Origin: DAIOEK01 sp963828285
GTDB lineage: Bacteria; Chloroflexota; Anaerolineae; Anaerolineales; Anaerolineaceae
Direction: 5' to 3'
Length of the DNA: 64,000 nucleotides
Assembly (NCBI GenBank): GCA_963828285.1
Contig: CAWHEB010000002.1
Location: forward strand, 310,001-374,000
Below, in pieces: positions 55,341-64,000 of the stretch; the stretch's first letter is position 1; each line of letters opens with the position of its first letter. The notes beneath the pieces were generated by a model. The model did not search any database and had not been told where the DNA came from. It was given only the letters and a program-made list of their open reading frames with translations. The translations under genes and the position numbers were made by a program.

Positions 55341-55696
55341 TTACAGGGATTTTTCCTCTGTATGGCTCCCTCTCATGGCATTTCCAAGCAGGATTGCACC
55401 CAATGCCACGACGAGAATTGCGAAGATCGGCAGCTCGAACGATAGATGTAAAGGGGTCGCGCTAACTGCAGGGCTCCCAGCAAGAGCGCCAGGACACCAA
55501 GTGTGGTAGTAAAACCACTAGTGGGTTGCCCTTTCCATGACCTCGCCATATTGAGGGCGATCAGGATAATTCCGATACCCACTGCGCCTGTACCTTCCGG
55601 TAATGCAGGTAGCATCTGGGTGATTCCCCACAGAATGAAGATGGCTCCCCAGGCGATTGTGTTGAAATCTGTGTTTGATTTGAATAAGTTTTCCAT
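55341..55696 (-). CDS. Small membrane protein, frameshifted
   Basis: About 118 residues with four hydrophobic segments (WGAIFILWGITQMLPAL; GAVGIGIILIALNMA; TTLGVLALLLGALQLA). The open frame goes off after ARPLYIY, but adding one C to the CCCC run near 55454 restores HLSFELPIFAILVVALGAIL and a charged end at 55341. Start ATG 55696. Function unknown. Confidence 0.7.
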
Positions 55697-55733
55697 TTTT
55701 TCTCCAATTGATTGTTTGATTTTGAATTTTTTA

Positions 55734-55964
55734 TTACGCTTGAACGTTAGCAATAGCGCGTAATGCGCAAGTTCTTGCCTGGTGAGCTTTCCAGCCCGGC
55801 CACCAGGTAATATGCCAGGCATGTATCCGTGCGAAAAATGAGTGCGGTTGTTTCAATGCCAATTTGCGGATGGGGCAATCATCGCATTTGTGGAGTTTAT
55901 CGATGGCAATTGCACTCCATGGGATGGTACCGGGGTCGAAATTGAACTCTCGAGTCTTTTCCAT
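55734..55964 (-). CDS. Small cysteine- and tryptophan-rich protein
   Basis: 76 residues with a good ribosome site (AAAGGAGATATGAA before the ATG). CDDCPIRK in the middle and the striking HAWHITWWPGWKAHQART near the end. No family recognised; possible metal binding through Cys/His. Confidence 0.65.
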   Translation of the reverse strand: MEKTREFNFDPGTIPWSAIAIDKLHKCDDCPIRKLALKQPHSFFARIHAWHITWWPGWKAHQARTCALRAIANVQA

Positions 55965-55985
55965 TTCATATCTCCTTTCGTAAAA

Positions 55986-56248
55986 TTATTTACTTTCATT
56001 CACTGACAATAAAGTCAGATTCAGTCCGTGGATTTTGTTCAGGATGCCCATCAAGGCGGCCTGGTTATGATGTGCCCGTATAGGATCATTTCGCCATTCT
56101 CCAGCAGTCTCACTTCCATTCCATCCAACCAATCCGACCAACTCTCATTGAGCTGACCTTTGACGTGAATTTCGTAGAATTCTCCAAAACCCCTTGCGAA
56201 AAGCACACCTTGTTTTTCATTGCTGTTTTCATAATTCTTGTTTGTCAT
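55986..56248 (-). CDS. Small protein of unknown function, frameshifted
   Basis: About 87 residues. First part FYEIHVKGQLNESWSDWLDG and MEVRLLENGEMILYGHI; the open frame then ends, but one base shift near 56072 gives NQAALMGILNKIHGLNLTLL to a stop at 55986. This shape (short beta domain ending in DQAALHGLLxxIRDLxLxLLSV) occurs in small proteins of related bacteria, in my recollection, so the corrected form is likely real. Confidence 0.65.
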
Positions 56249-56377
56249 TTTTCCTCACGGTTCTAATTTACCGATTTCCCTGGCTGGGCATCATCGTCTA
56301 AAGGTTGTAGATGGGGTTGTATTTTTTCCGGCATGAATCTAAGCCGCCAATCGATAGCTTCATTCCAGACCGGTTAA

Positions 56378-56416
56378 CAAAAAAGCTGGCATTGGATTAA
56401 ATCCACTGCCAGCTTT
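56378..56416 (-). terminator. Terminator of the LuxR regulator gene
   Basis: AAAGCTGGCA and TGCCAGCTTT enclose a second small stem (TGGATTAAATCCA); on the minus strand followed by TTTTTTG. Confidence 0.88.
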
Positions 56417-56456
56417 ATTGAGGTTAGGTTCTGCTGATTACTCGAATATTTTTAGC

Positions 56457-59120
56457 TCATCCCCCAGCGGAAACAGCCTGAGTTCGGCTATCGACTCCCA
56501 GTTTGGAATAAATATTACTAATATGTCGTTTCACTGTGGGGATCGAGATGAATAATTCCTCAGCAATAGCCTGATTGGAATATCCGGTCTTGATGAGCTT
56601 CAAAACCTCCACCTCCCGTGAGGTCAACGGCTCATTCAAGACCTTCATGGATGGCTGGGTCATGTTGGTATTTCCGATCAAGGAAAGCAGTTCAGCCGCA
56701 TAACCACTCCCGAGCTGACGTGACTTTGCTTGGCAAAGCAGTCGGGTCATTGCTTCACCTTCGTCAAGGAATGAACGCACATAACCTTCCGGTTGCGCCA
56801 GGGCAAGGGCTTTATCCAGAACCGCAAGGGCTTGCTCAGCCTCTTTCTTCCCCTGCAGAACCAACGCTTTCAGGATGAGCATACCAATGACCAATCCCAT
56901 CTGCCCGGTTGTCTCTGCTTGTTCAAGCAACCTGTTGGATAAGAGAATGGCTGCGTCATGATCACCTTGGGCTACAAGCAATCGAAGTAAGAGGACATAT
57001 TCACTTTCCCGTTGATAGGGAATTTCATCATTGATCGTTATTCCCCGCTTTTCGACACGTTGTTGAATTCTCTCCAAATTTCCTTGGGCGATCCATATCC
57101 GCGCCAATTCGGATCTGACTTGAATAGCCCAATGCGGCGAAAGCGGACGTTCACTGGTTAATAATTCTGCTTCCCGTACGGTTTCCTCGGTTTTATCCGT
57201 ATTATTCCTGGCTAGTTCCACTCGAGCCTGAATTGCATTAGCGAATGCTTGTTGACCAACATCTCTCCAGATTCGACTCAGATCAAGGCATTTGCGAATA
57301 TTTTGTTCCGCGTCATCCAAACGATTCTGTTCATAAGCCAGTCTTCCCATTCCTGCAAAGATCTTTGCAGCTAAAGGCGATCTTTGCCCGTCAGGGCGTA
57401 CTGCCATTTGTAACGATTGTTTATATGTACGCTCTGCGAGATGGAGTTGCCCTTGTAAGAATAAAATATCGGCAATATTTGTATTGGCGATGATGACCAT
57501 GTGAAGGTTATCTGCCTCTTTGCCGATCCGAATCGCTTCTGAAAAGGCACGCTTGGCCTCTTCCAAATTCCCATTCACCCAACTCGCATCTCCGAGAATG
57601 GAAGTGGTCAAACTGCGGATGCTTCGAGAGATGGAACTGCAATCGGGAAGAAGCTGCAATGCTTTTTGAGCATGTTCCGCTGCCAGTTTCGTATTCCCCC
57701 GTGAGTTTGCACAATGTGCCCGGGCTGCAGCGATGGTCCCTTGCATCGTCCGCACTTCAACCGAGGGTTCAACCGATGATAGCAACTGCTCGGGATCCTG
57801 CAATGTTGACTCAACCTGATCCAAACTGCCGGTAAGGGCTTGCGCCCAGGCTTTTTGGATGGCCAGCCAGGGATGCTCCCTGGATTGAAACTCGATGGCG
57901 CTGGTCCAATTCAGTAGAGTGGACACTTCGCCGCTCATAAGCAGATAACAACCGTTTTGTTCGATCAGTTGAGCTGCCCGGTTCTGATCCCCTGCCTCCA
58001 AGGCATACTGAATGGCTTCTGAGATAAATCCATTCTTCTCATACCATATGGATGCCCGGCGGTGCAGCTCGGGGAGCAGATGGGGATACTGATGTTCCAG
58101 GCGCTTATGGAGAACATCCGAAAACAAATGGTGATATCGATACCAATGCCGCTCTTCATCCAATGGGATGAGGAACAAGTTCATTTGTTCCAGGGTCTCC
58201 AGCGTTGTTTGACCCTCACCTGGACAGGTCGGATCTGCTCCAATAACTGCCTCGCAGAGTGGTCCACACAGGCGTTTCAGAATTGAGGTCTGTAATAAAA
58301 AGGTGCTGATATTCGGAGGTTGAAGCTTGAGTACCTCTTCGACCAGGTAGTCCATCACATAGTAATGGCTGCCTGTGAAAGCAGAGATGAAACCATGGAT
58401 ATCCTGACAATTTTGCATCGAAAGAGCCGCTAATTGTAGTCCAGCGATCCATCCCTCGGTTCGCACTTCTATCGCGGCAAGGTCTTCGGCAGAGATCTTC
58501 AATCTCATGATTTCGTTCAGAAAGATAGCCATTTCATCCCGGGTGAAGCGCAGCTGATCGGCTCGGATATCAATCAACTGGTTACGAACTCTCAGGCGCG
58601 AAAGCGGAAATGGTGGATCTGTCCTAGATAACAGCACAAGGTGCATGTTCGGTGGCATCCGCTCTATGAGAAACAAGACCATATCAAGAACTGGTTGGGA
58701 GGTAATTACGTGAAAGTCATCCAGGACGATAATAAATGGATCAGTCTGCCTGGTGGTTTCATTGATCAATAGATTAATAAGAACATCGAAGGAAGGCGGT
58801 TGGGCAACATTTAACATTCCTGGCAAATCCATCCCAAGGTCAGGAATGAGTTTTTGGAATGAGGTTATGAAATATTGAAAAAAGCGGATGGGATCATTAT
58901 CTCCCTCATCCAATGAAAGCCAGGTTGAAGGGATGTTTGTTTCGTGCAGCCAACTACTGATCAAAGTGGTTTTGCCGTAACCTGCTGGTGCTGAGACCAG
59001 TGTCAGCTTATGTTGGTTACTGATGGCTAGCAGTTCGATAAGCCTCCCGCGTAAAATCCATCCGGGATGCAAAGGAGGGGCAAAAAACTTGGTTGGGAGA
59101 ATAAGTGTGTCCATCATCAC
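56457..59120 (-). CDS. LuxR-family ATP-dependent regulator (MalT-like, STAND ATPase)
   Basis: 887 residues. Walker A VSAPAGYGKTTLISSW (about 39), Walker B FIIVLDDFHVI (about 128), long helical TPR-like middle, and a C-terminal LuxR helix-turn-helix (LTSREVEVLKLIKTGYSNQA; SIPTVKRHISNIYSKLGV). Such proteins bind a ligand on the TPR region, oligomerise with ATP and activate transcription. It probably controls the small-protein/MFS genes transcribed in the same direction downstream of its terminator; this is inferred from position only. Confidence 0.92.
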   Translation of the reverse strand: MMMDTLILPTKFFAPPLHPGWILRGRLIELLAISNQHKLTLVSAPAGYGKTTLISSWLHETNIPSTWLSLDEGDNDPIRFFQYFITSFQKLIPDLGMDLPGMLNVAQPPSFDVLINLLINETTRQTDPFIIVLDDFHVITSQPVLDMVLFLIERMPPNMHLVLLSRTDPPFPLSRLRVRNQLIDIRADQLRFTRDEMAIFLNEIMRLKISAEDLAAIEVRTEGWIAGLQLAALSMQNCQDIHGFISAFTGSHYYVMDYLVEEVLKLQPPNISTFLLQTSILKRLCGPLCEAVIGADPTCPGEGQTTLETLEQMNLFLIPLDEERHWYRYHHLFSDVLHKRLEHQYPHLLPELHRRASIWYEKNGFISEAIQYALEAGDQNRAAQLIEQNGCYLLMSGEVSTLLNWTSAIEFQSREHPWLAIQKAWAQALTGSLDQVESTLQDPEQLLSSVEPSVEVRTMQGTIAAARAHCANSRGNTKLAAEHAQKALQLLPDCSSISRSIRSLTTSILGDASWVNGNLEEAKRAFSEAIRIGKEADNLHMVIIANTNIADILFLQGQLHLAERTYKQSLQMAVRPDGQRSPLAAKIFAGMGRLAYEQNRLDDAEQNIRKCLDLSRIWRDVGQQAFANAIQARVELARNNTDKTEETVREAELLTSERPLSPHWAIQVRSELARIWIAQGNLERIQQRVEKRGITINDEIPYQRESEYVLLLRLLVAQGDHDAAILLSNRLLEQAETTGQMGLVIGMLILKALVLQGKKEAEQALAVLDKALALAQPEGYVRSFLDEGEAMTRLLCQAKSRQLGSGYAAELLSLIGNTNMTQPSMKVLNEPLTSREVEVLKLIKTGYSNQAIAEELFISIPTVKRHISNIYSKLGVDSRTQAVSAGG

Positions 59121-59344
59121 AGGTTATGAGGAACGTGGATAGTAATACCATCATAGCATATCCTTGAAACTAAGTTAAATGAGGGAAAACAATCATTGAA
59201 CTGATTCAAACAAGCATATCGATCCTCCAGCCCGATATGGTTTTTTTTTATTTTCACCATCCTTGAATGTGATGAGCGACTGAAAGGATTCATTTTTAAT
59301 TACTCGATATCCCGCCTCCACGAGCTCCACCCAGATCTAGACCA

Positions 59345-59390
59345 TTCCCCCCAAATGTCCATCGGCATTTGGGGGGATAAAAGGGGGGCT
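59345..59390. repeat. Dispersed hairpin repeat, copy 2
   Basis: CCCCCCAAATG (59347-59357), loop TCCATCGG, CATTTGGGGGG (59366-59376), then ATAAAAGGGGGGC and a T run. Lacks the 5' TTTGCACTTGACC flank of copies 1 and 3. Confidence 0.85.
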
Positions 59391-59592
59391 TTTTTTGCTT
59401 GAACCATCCTTGTAAGGGTGGAGTGAGTGGGATTCTTCATTCCGGATTTCCTGATGCACCCTCCACGAACTCCACCCAAAACCAAAACCCAATCCGCATC
59501 TTTCCGGATATCCCGATCCACTCCTCTACTCACTCCACCCCGATCTTGGTTTGTTCCTCAAAATATCCGCAGGACATTGGAGGGTTTTGAGA

Positions 59593-59657
59593 TTTTTTGT
59601 TTGCACTTGACCTTTCCCCCCAAATGTCCTGCGGCATTTGGGGGATAAAAGGGGGGC
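59593..59657. repeat. Dispersed hairpin repeat, copy 3
   Basis: Same 20-base 5' flank as copy 1 (59593-59612), hairpin CCCCCCAAATG / CATTTGGGGG, then ATAAAAGGGGGGC. Confidence 0.85.
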
Positions 59658-59752
59658 TATCCCAGCTATGTGAGAGTAAGTGTTTCCTTATATAATGGAT
59701 TTTACGAAGTCAAATAATTGCCAGTTAGAGAGTCAATTTAGAATAGGTCAGC

Positions 59753-60166
59753 ATGAAAGATATATTCATCAAATGGTTTATGGCAGTCAACAAGCTTGTC
59801 CTCAAACTCAGCCGTGGAAAAATTGGGAGCAAGCTGGGGACTCAGACCATCCTGATCCTGCACACTACCGGGCGGAAATCCGGACAGGACCGAGCTATAC
59901 CAATCGCATATTTCGCTTACGAAAACCGTTATTTGATCGTGGCATCCAACTGGGGAAAAGACTCCCATGCAGATTGGTATCACAATCTCAAGCAATACCC
60001 GCATGCCAACCTCGAGGTGAATGGCAGGGTTGAATCGGTAACCGCTCATGAAGCCGAAGGGGAGGAATATGATCGCTTGTGGAAGTACGCCACCGAACAT
60101 CATCCGCCCTATCTGGATTATCAGAAAATGACCACACGTCACATCCCGATCATGATCTTTGAGTGA
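59753..60166 (+). CDS. Ddn-family deazaflavin (F420)-dependent oxidoreductase
   Basis: 137 residues, the usual size. LILHTTGRKSGQDRAIPIAY, YLIVASNWGKDSHADWYHNL and VNGRVESVTAHEAEGEEYD are the family's conserved blocks; they form the split beta-barrel that binds F420. Reduces an unknown substrate. Implies that the organism may make coenzyme F420. Confidence 0.88.
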   Translation: MKDIFIKWFMAVNKLVLKLSRGKIGSKLGTQTILILHTTGRKSGQDRAIPIAYFAYENRYLIVASNWGKDSHADWYHNLKQYPHANLEVNGRVESVTAHEAEGEEYDRLWKYATEHHPPYLDYQKMTTRHIPIMIFE

Positions 60167-60235
60167 CCACAAATCGTTTTTCCGCATGTTTGAACTGTCT
60201 TTTATCAAAATCAACGGCCAAGGAATAAAACCAGA

Positions 60236-60721
60236 ATGACAGATGATGTCGCGCATAAAAGTTGGTGGCAGATCTTCGAAGTTGTCTTCGGGATTCCTTT
60301 CCTCGTTGCAATAGCCATGCAACTATTTGTGCCAATCCCATTCCCGCGCGGATTCATCGCCCCTGTCCGTATTTCTGGGGGTGATTTTCTTATTATTGTG
60401 GGCATCATCTTGATCGTCCTTGCACGTCGAGAGTTTTCACGTTTTGGACAACCGACCGACCCTGGTCATCCCACCAACAGGATCATATCTTCAGGTGTCT
60501 TCTCCATCTCGAGGAATCCTCTCTACCTGGGTGGGATCATCCTACTGGCAGGGATTTCTTTCGCGTTCAACCTGCCCTGGGAATTGATCCTTCTGATACC
60601 TTCCATTGCAGCCTGCCATTTCATTCTTATCACACCGGAGGAACAATATCTCGCCTCCAGATTCGGCGAAGAATACCGAATGTACACCGCATCAGTCTAT
60701 CGCTGGATTGGCCGCAAATAG
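60236..60721 (+). CDS. Isoprenylcysteine/phospholipid methyltransferase-like membrane protein
   Basis: 161 residues with four to five hydrophobic segments. The C-terminal half has RIISSGVFSISRNPLYLGG and PEEQYLASRFGEEYRMY, the SAM-binding signature of the ICMT/PEMT family. Methylates a lipid or small hydrophobic acceptor; substrate unknown. Confidence 0.87.
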   Translation: MTDDVAHKSWWQIFEVVFGIPFLVAIAMQLFVPIPFPRGFIAPVRISGGDFLIIVGIILIVLARREFSRFGQPTDPGHPTNRIISSGVFSISRNPLYLGGIILLAGISFAFNLPWELILLIPSIAACHFILITPEEQYLASRFGEEYRMYTASVYRWIGRK

Positions 60722-60917
60722 AGATAATACTTTTAAAGATCAAATTGGGATGAGTTGTATTTGTGAAACTTCACACGGATAAAATTGTTTGCGATGTTAG
60801 TTGGGTATGAAAATCAAAAAACAATTGGTTTGGATGCAAATAACTAAATTTCTGGTTTGACGAACAGTAAATATGCTGCATAATAAAAAAGTTGGCAGGT
60901 CCATCACAAGAAAACCC

Positions 60918-61880
60918 ATGAGAAAACAATTTATTTTTCTTGTTCTAATATGCATATTTCTGACAGCGTGTGGTGGGCAAAAAGATACTCCCTCAAGATC
61001 TCCATCTATGGCAGCTGAAACGATTATTTCAGTAACTCCTACCGCAACTTCAACATCGACAGGAACTCCTACTGCTACTTCAGCACCGACAAAAATTCCA
61101 TCAAGTACCATAAACCCTACAGCTACATATACGCCACTTCCACCTTACCAGAATAAACATGTTATTTTCAATTATTATATTCTTGGTAACCATTCAGACT
61201 ATGATTATTTTTATACCCCAGATTTTTGTTGTTCTATTACAAAACTTGTAATATATGAAGATGGGCAAATTATTATTGCTGGTGAAAAGACTAAACAAAA
61301 AGTCTTATCAAAGGATGAAATCAATCAGTTTCTTTCTAAGTTGGATACATTAGGCTTTTTTTCGGTTGAATCCAATCAAAAGCATAATCCAACAGATAAA
61401 CTTTATGATTATGGTCAAAACTATCAAAAAAGTAATGACGGTCTCAAAGACTGCATATTAGTAAATGGCGATAGAACAAGAAACCTTTGTGTTCGCGAAA
61501 CTGATTTGCAGTATCTAATTCCCAAGATGAAATCAATATTGCAATACTTGGACAAATACAATCCTGGAAGTATGACCCAGTATTTCCCAGATCGGATTTT
61601 CCTGTCGGTACAATCTGCAGATGAATATGCCGATGATCTTCCCGGCACAACAAAACCTTGGGATAAGAATTTTCCTTCTTTGGAAATCACCAATCCAAGA
61701 AAGTATGCTTTGGATAATAACAACCCTGTAATATTTATTGATGGGGATAAAGCGAAAGAAATTTATCAAACTTTTCATGGTATTGATGGTTGTAAAGTGT
61801 TTTCAGAAAATGATAATGAGTTTATAGTATGTATGCGTGTCATATTTCCACACGAAAAGGTTTGGAATCCTTATCAATAA
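60918..61880 (+). CDS. Lipoprotein of unknown function
   Basis: 320 residues from ATG 60918. Signal with lipobox FLTAC, Thr/Ser/Pro linker, then a globular domain with FNYYILGNHSDYDYFYTPDF and IYEDGQIIIAGEKTKQ. More AT-rich than its neighbours, which might mean recent acquisition. No family recognised. Confidence 0.75.
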   Translation: MRKQFIFLVLICIFLTACGGQKDTPSRSPSMAAETIISVTPTATSTSTGTPTATSAPTKIPSSTINPTATYTPLPPYQNKHVIFNYYILGNHSDYDYFYTPDFCCSITKLVIYEDGQIIIAGEKTKQKVLSKDEINQFLSKLDTLGFFSVESNQKHNPTDKLYDYGQNYQKSNDGLKDCILVNGDRTRNLCVRETDLQYLIPKMKSILQYLDKYNPGSMTQYFPDRIFLSVQSADEYADDLPGTTKPWDKNFPSLEITNPRKYALDNNNPVIFIDGDKAKEIYQTFHGIDGCKVFSENDNEFIVCMRVIFPHEKVWNPYQ

Positions 61881-62065
61881 AATCCATAATCAATGCAATG
61901 ATTCAACGAAGGGATTTCTACATTCATCGAAAACGATTTCTATGACCATGTTATTTTTGTACCAATTCCATCGCCCGAACTAATTGTCTGCTATTGCCGA
62001 ACACCTTCACCTTGTAATTAATCACTAATTGACCATCTTATCAGCACAACCATCAGAGGAATCCC

Positions 62066-62704
62066 ATGGAAATCATCATCAGAGCGGAACAACCAGCAGA
62101 TTATTTCGAAAATGAGAATGTCACCCGAGAAGCATTTTGGAATTTGTATGTCCCCGGATGCAACGAACATGTACTCGTCCATAAGTTGCGGGAGCACCCG
62201 GATTATGTAAACGATCTCAGTTTTGTAGCCATCCATCAGGACCGCATCATCGGGAATATTTTCTATGCTAAGTCCCATGTAATTAATGAAAAGGATCAAA
62301 GGGTGGAGACCCTGACCTTTGGACCTGTCAGCGTATTACCCGAATTCCAGCGGAAAGGTGTTGGATCCGCGCTCATCCAACATACCATCGAAATCGCTAA
62401 AGCAAAAAATGTTTCCGGCATCATCATTTACGGCAATCCATCCAATTATTGTAAGCACGGGTTTAGAAGTGCAAGAGACTACAGTATCCGAAACTCGGAT
62501 GGTAAATTTCCCTACAGTCTGCTAATCCTGGAATTACAAATGGATGTCTTTAGAGATCACGAATGGAAATTTTTCGAAAGCGATGTCTATAACATCGATG
62601 ATGCAGAAACTGAAGAATACGACAAAAAGTTCCCCACGAAAATCAAGGAATATAACTACACGCAGGATGAATTCCTCATCGCTGTAAGGGCATTTCTGGA
62701 ATAA
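62066..62704 (+). CDS. GNAT-family N-acetyltransferase
   Basis: 212 residues. Acetyl-CoA loop VLPEFQRKGVGSALIQHTIE (Q/RxxGxG/A, about residue 98) and the preceding FGPVSVLP strand; GNPSNYCKHGFRSARDY is typical of the YhbS-like predicted N-acetyltransferases. Substrate unknown. Confidence 0.9.
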   Translation: MEIIIRAEQPADYFENENVTREAFWNLYVPGCNEHVLVHKLREHPDYVNDLSFVAIHQDRIIGNIFYAKSHVINEKDQRVETLTFGPVSVLPEFQRKGVGSALIQHTIEIAKAKNVSGIIIYGNPSNYCKHGFRSARDYSIRNSDGKFPYSLLILELQMDVFRDHEWKFFESDVYNIDDAETEEYDKKFPTKIKEYNYTQDEFLIAVRAFLE

Positions 62705-63076
62705 AAACTTTATTCCATCCGCGCATAAGCTTTATTGACCTCCAGTAACGAAAAGATCTGCCCCTTTGAGAGGGCAGATCCGATGACATTTGTGCTTTGT
62801 ATCTACAGTATATAAGATCTAAAAAGTGAATGCAATATACAAAATGTATGTTTTGTTGGGTAGCAATGATACTTTTATTGCAATGCCACAGCCGTAAAAT
62901 ACTACTGTAATCATTCACATAGCAACCTGAAAGTGGTTTGTTTATTACTTTCCACTGTCTTGAAAAATAATAGTGGGGATTTACCATAGGTGGGATTGAT
63001 ACTTGTTATTAATCGAATCTTCCATCAAGCTTTTGGAAAATAATCTTGCACGAAGATCTCAAAAATTGGAGGGGAT
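62705..63076. other. Intergenic region with one hairpin
   Basis: GATCTGCCC (62755-62763) pairs with GGGCAGATC (62772-62780); on the minus strand TTTT follows, on the plus strand nothing does. Otherwise no feature seen. Confidence 0.5.
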
Positions 63077-64000
63077 ATGATGATGAGACGTCTGGGACGC
63101 AGTGATCTCGAAGTCAGCGCCATGGGATTGGGTTGTTGGGCTATGGGCGGATTGTGGAATTGGCTTGAAGCAGATGGCTCTCTGGAAGCTGTGGGTTGGG
63201 GTCAGGTGGATGATGCCGAGTTCAATTCGAGCCATACATTATGCCCTGGATTCCGGGATCAATTTCTTCGATACAGCAGCCAACTACGGTTGCGGACACA
63301 GTGAGCGGATCCTCGGTCAGGCGGTGAAAGACCGCCGCGGCAAGGTCATCCTGGCGACCAAGTTCGGCTATGTGGTGGACGAGACAGAATCGCATTGTCT
63401 CGGAAACAACGGATGTAGTCAATCGTATCCATGGGGAGTGTGAAGACAGCCTGCGCCGTTTACAGACGGATTATATTGACCTTTATCAGTTTCATATAGA
63501 CGAATACGATCCTGGAAAAGCGGTCGAAGTTCGTGAAGAATTGGAAGCATTAGTCAAGGAAGGCAAGATCCGTTGGTACGGATGGAGCACCAATAATCCC
63601 GAAGGTGCAATGGTGTTCGCACAGGGACAGCATTGCACTGCCATCCAGCATTGGATGAATATGGGTACCGATATGCCTGAACTGTTGGCCGTCTGTGACC
63701 AAAATGATCAAGCCGCCGTCATCCGCTCTCCACTTGGGAGCGGCAACATGACCGGCAAGATAAATGGCGATACGGTCTTCCCGGAAGGCGATTGGCGGCG
63801 CAATTGGGACTTGCACAGCGAATGGTCCATTCAACGACGTCAGCGCATCGAGGCTGTCCGAAAAGTGTTTGCGGATGCCGGTGACACTCGGACACAGGCG
63901 CAGATCGCCCTGGCATGGATCTGGTCCCGCAACGATCGCGCCATACCCATCCCCGGTTTCAAATCGCTCGCCCAGGTCAAAGAAAACATCCAGGCGATGG
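63077..64000 (+). CDS. Aldo/keto reductase, two frameshifts, 3' end outside window
   Basis: NAD(P)H-dependent reductase with (beta/alpha)8 fold. Strong ribosome site GGAGGGG. MRRLGRSDLEVSAMGLGCWA at the start; frame change near 63217 (extra T) into AIHYALDSGINFFDTAANYG (catalytic Asp/Tyr) and KVILATKFGYV; second change near 63391 into RIHGECEDSLRRLQTDYIDL, WYGWSTNNPEGA and ALAWIWSRNDRAIPIPGF (cofactor region). Both breaks are single extra bases, so the gene is probably intact in life. The last residues lie beyond the window. Confidence 0.87.

Larger units (their letters stand above)
59121..59752. other. Repeat-rich region without genes
   Basis: Holds two copies of the dispersed hairpin repeat, a degenerate third fragment (59567-59587), and several short copies of CTCCAC-containing pieces (near 59318, 59462, 59530). 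No coding sequence is credible here. Confidence 0.6.

Noticed and set aside
59121..59752. CRISPR array in the repeat-rich gap
   Set aside because: Repeats are few, irregularly spaced and self-complementary; no spacers of regular size and no cas genes nearby.

Overview
The window looks like chromosome of a free-living bacterium. The protein style suggests Chloroflexota, most likely an Anaerolineae-type lineage: MalT-like LuxR ATPases, LysM/M23 lipoproteins, a Ddn-type F420 oxidoreductase, Thr/Pro-rich lipoprotein linkers and a fibronectin-like repeat protein. This is judged from protein character only, because there is no rRNA and no database search was run.

Layout. 1-11.8 kb (minus strand) is a purine uptake and degradation locus: an 8-oxoguanine-type deaminase, adenine deaminase, a GntR/UTRA regulator, two aspartate/ornithine carbamoyltransferase-family enzymes and carbamate kinase, then a terminator and a BMP-family nucleoside ABC transporter (binding lipoprotein, ATPase, two permeases, the last cut by the window edge). 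Deaminases would feed purine rings into a pathway (rest not in the window) whose carbamoyl groups could become carbamoyl phosphate and then ATP. The promoter of the first gene is bracketed by two matching palindromes, probable operators of the GntR protein.

12.1-23.6 kb is an AT-rich surface-polysaccharide island: GT4, GT39 and GT2 glycosyltransferases, a sulfotransferase, a CDP-glycerol glycerophosphotransferase-type enzyme, a sugar nucleotidyltransferase and a Wzx-like flippase, with a decayed IS256-family and a decayed IS481-family element. folD and UDP-glucose dehydrogenase follow.

26.3-43 kb is mostly housekeeping: tRNA-Sec, an M50 protease, a solute-binding lipoprotein, RNase HI, tRNA-Phe, a large secreted repeat protein with an exact 582-bp period, tRNA-Gly, tRNA-Cys, a CoaE-GNAT fusion, c-di-AMP synthase with its YbbR partner, Der GTPase, signal peptidase, a YgiT-type zinc finger, a PIN-TRAM membrane protein, a SpoU methyltransferase, an ATL protein and ferritin.

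42.9-50.1 kb (minus) is an envelope operon: polysaccharide deacetylase, HIT protein, three tandem LysM-M23 lipoproteins and an AAC(3)-like acetyltransferase. Then come a GAF histidine kinase, tRNA-Pro, two unknown proteins, a minus-strand set (C_GCAxxG_C_C protein, MFS exporter, three very small proteins, LuxR/MalT regulator), a repeat-rich gap and assorted single genes ending in a truncated aldo/keto reductase.

Caution: at least a dozen otherwise well-conserved genes are broken by single-base shifts, most in short homopolymers. This is more like residual sequencing error than real gene decay; I annotate those genes over their full span and state where the frame changes.
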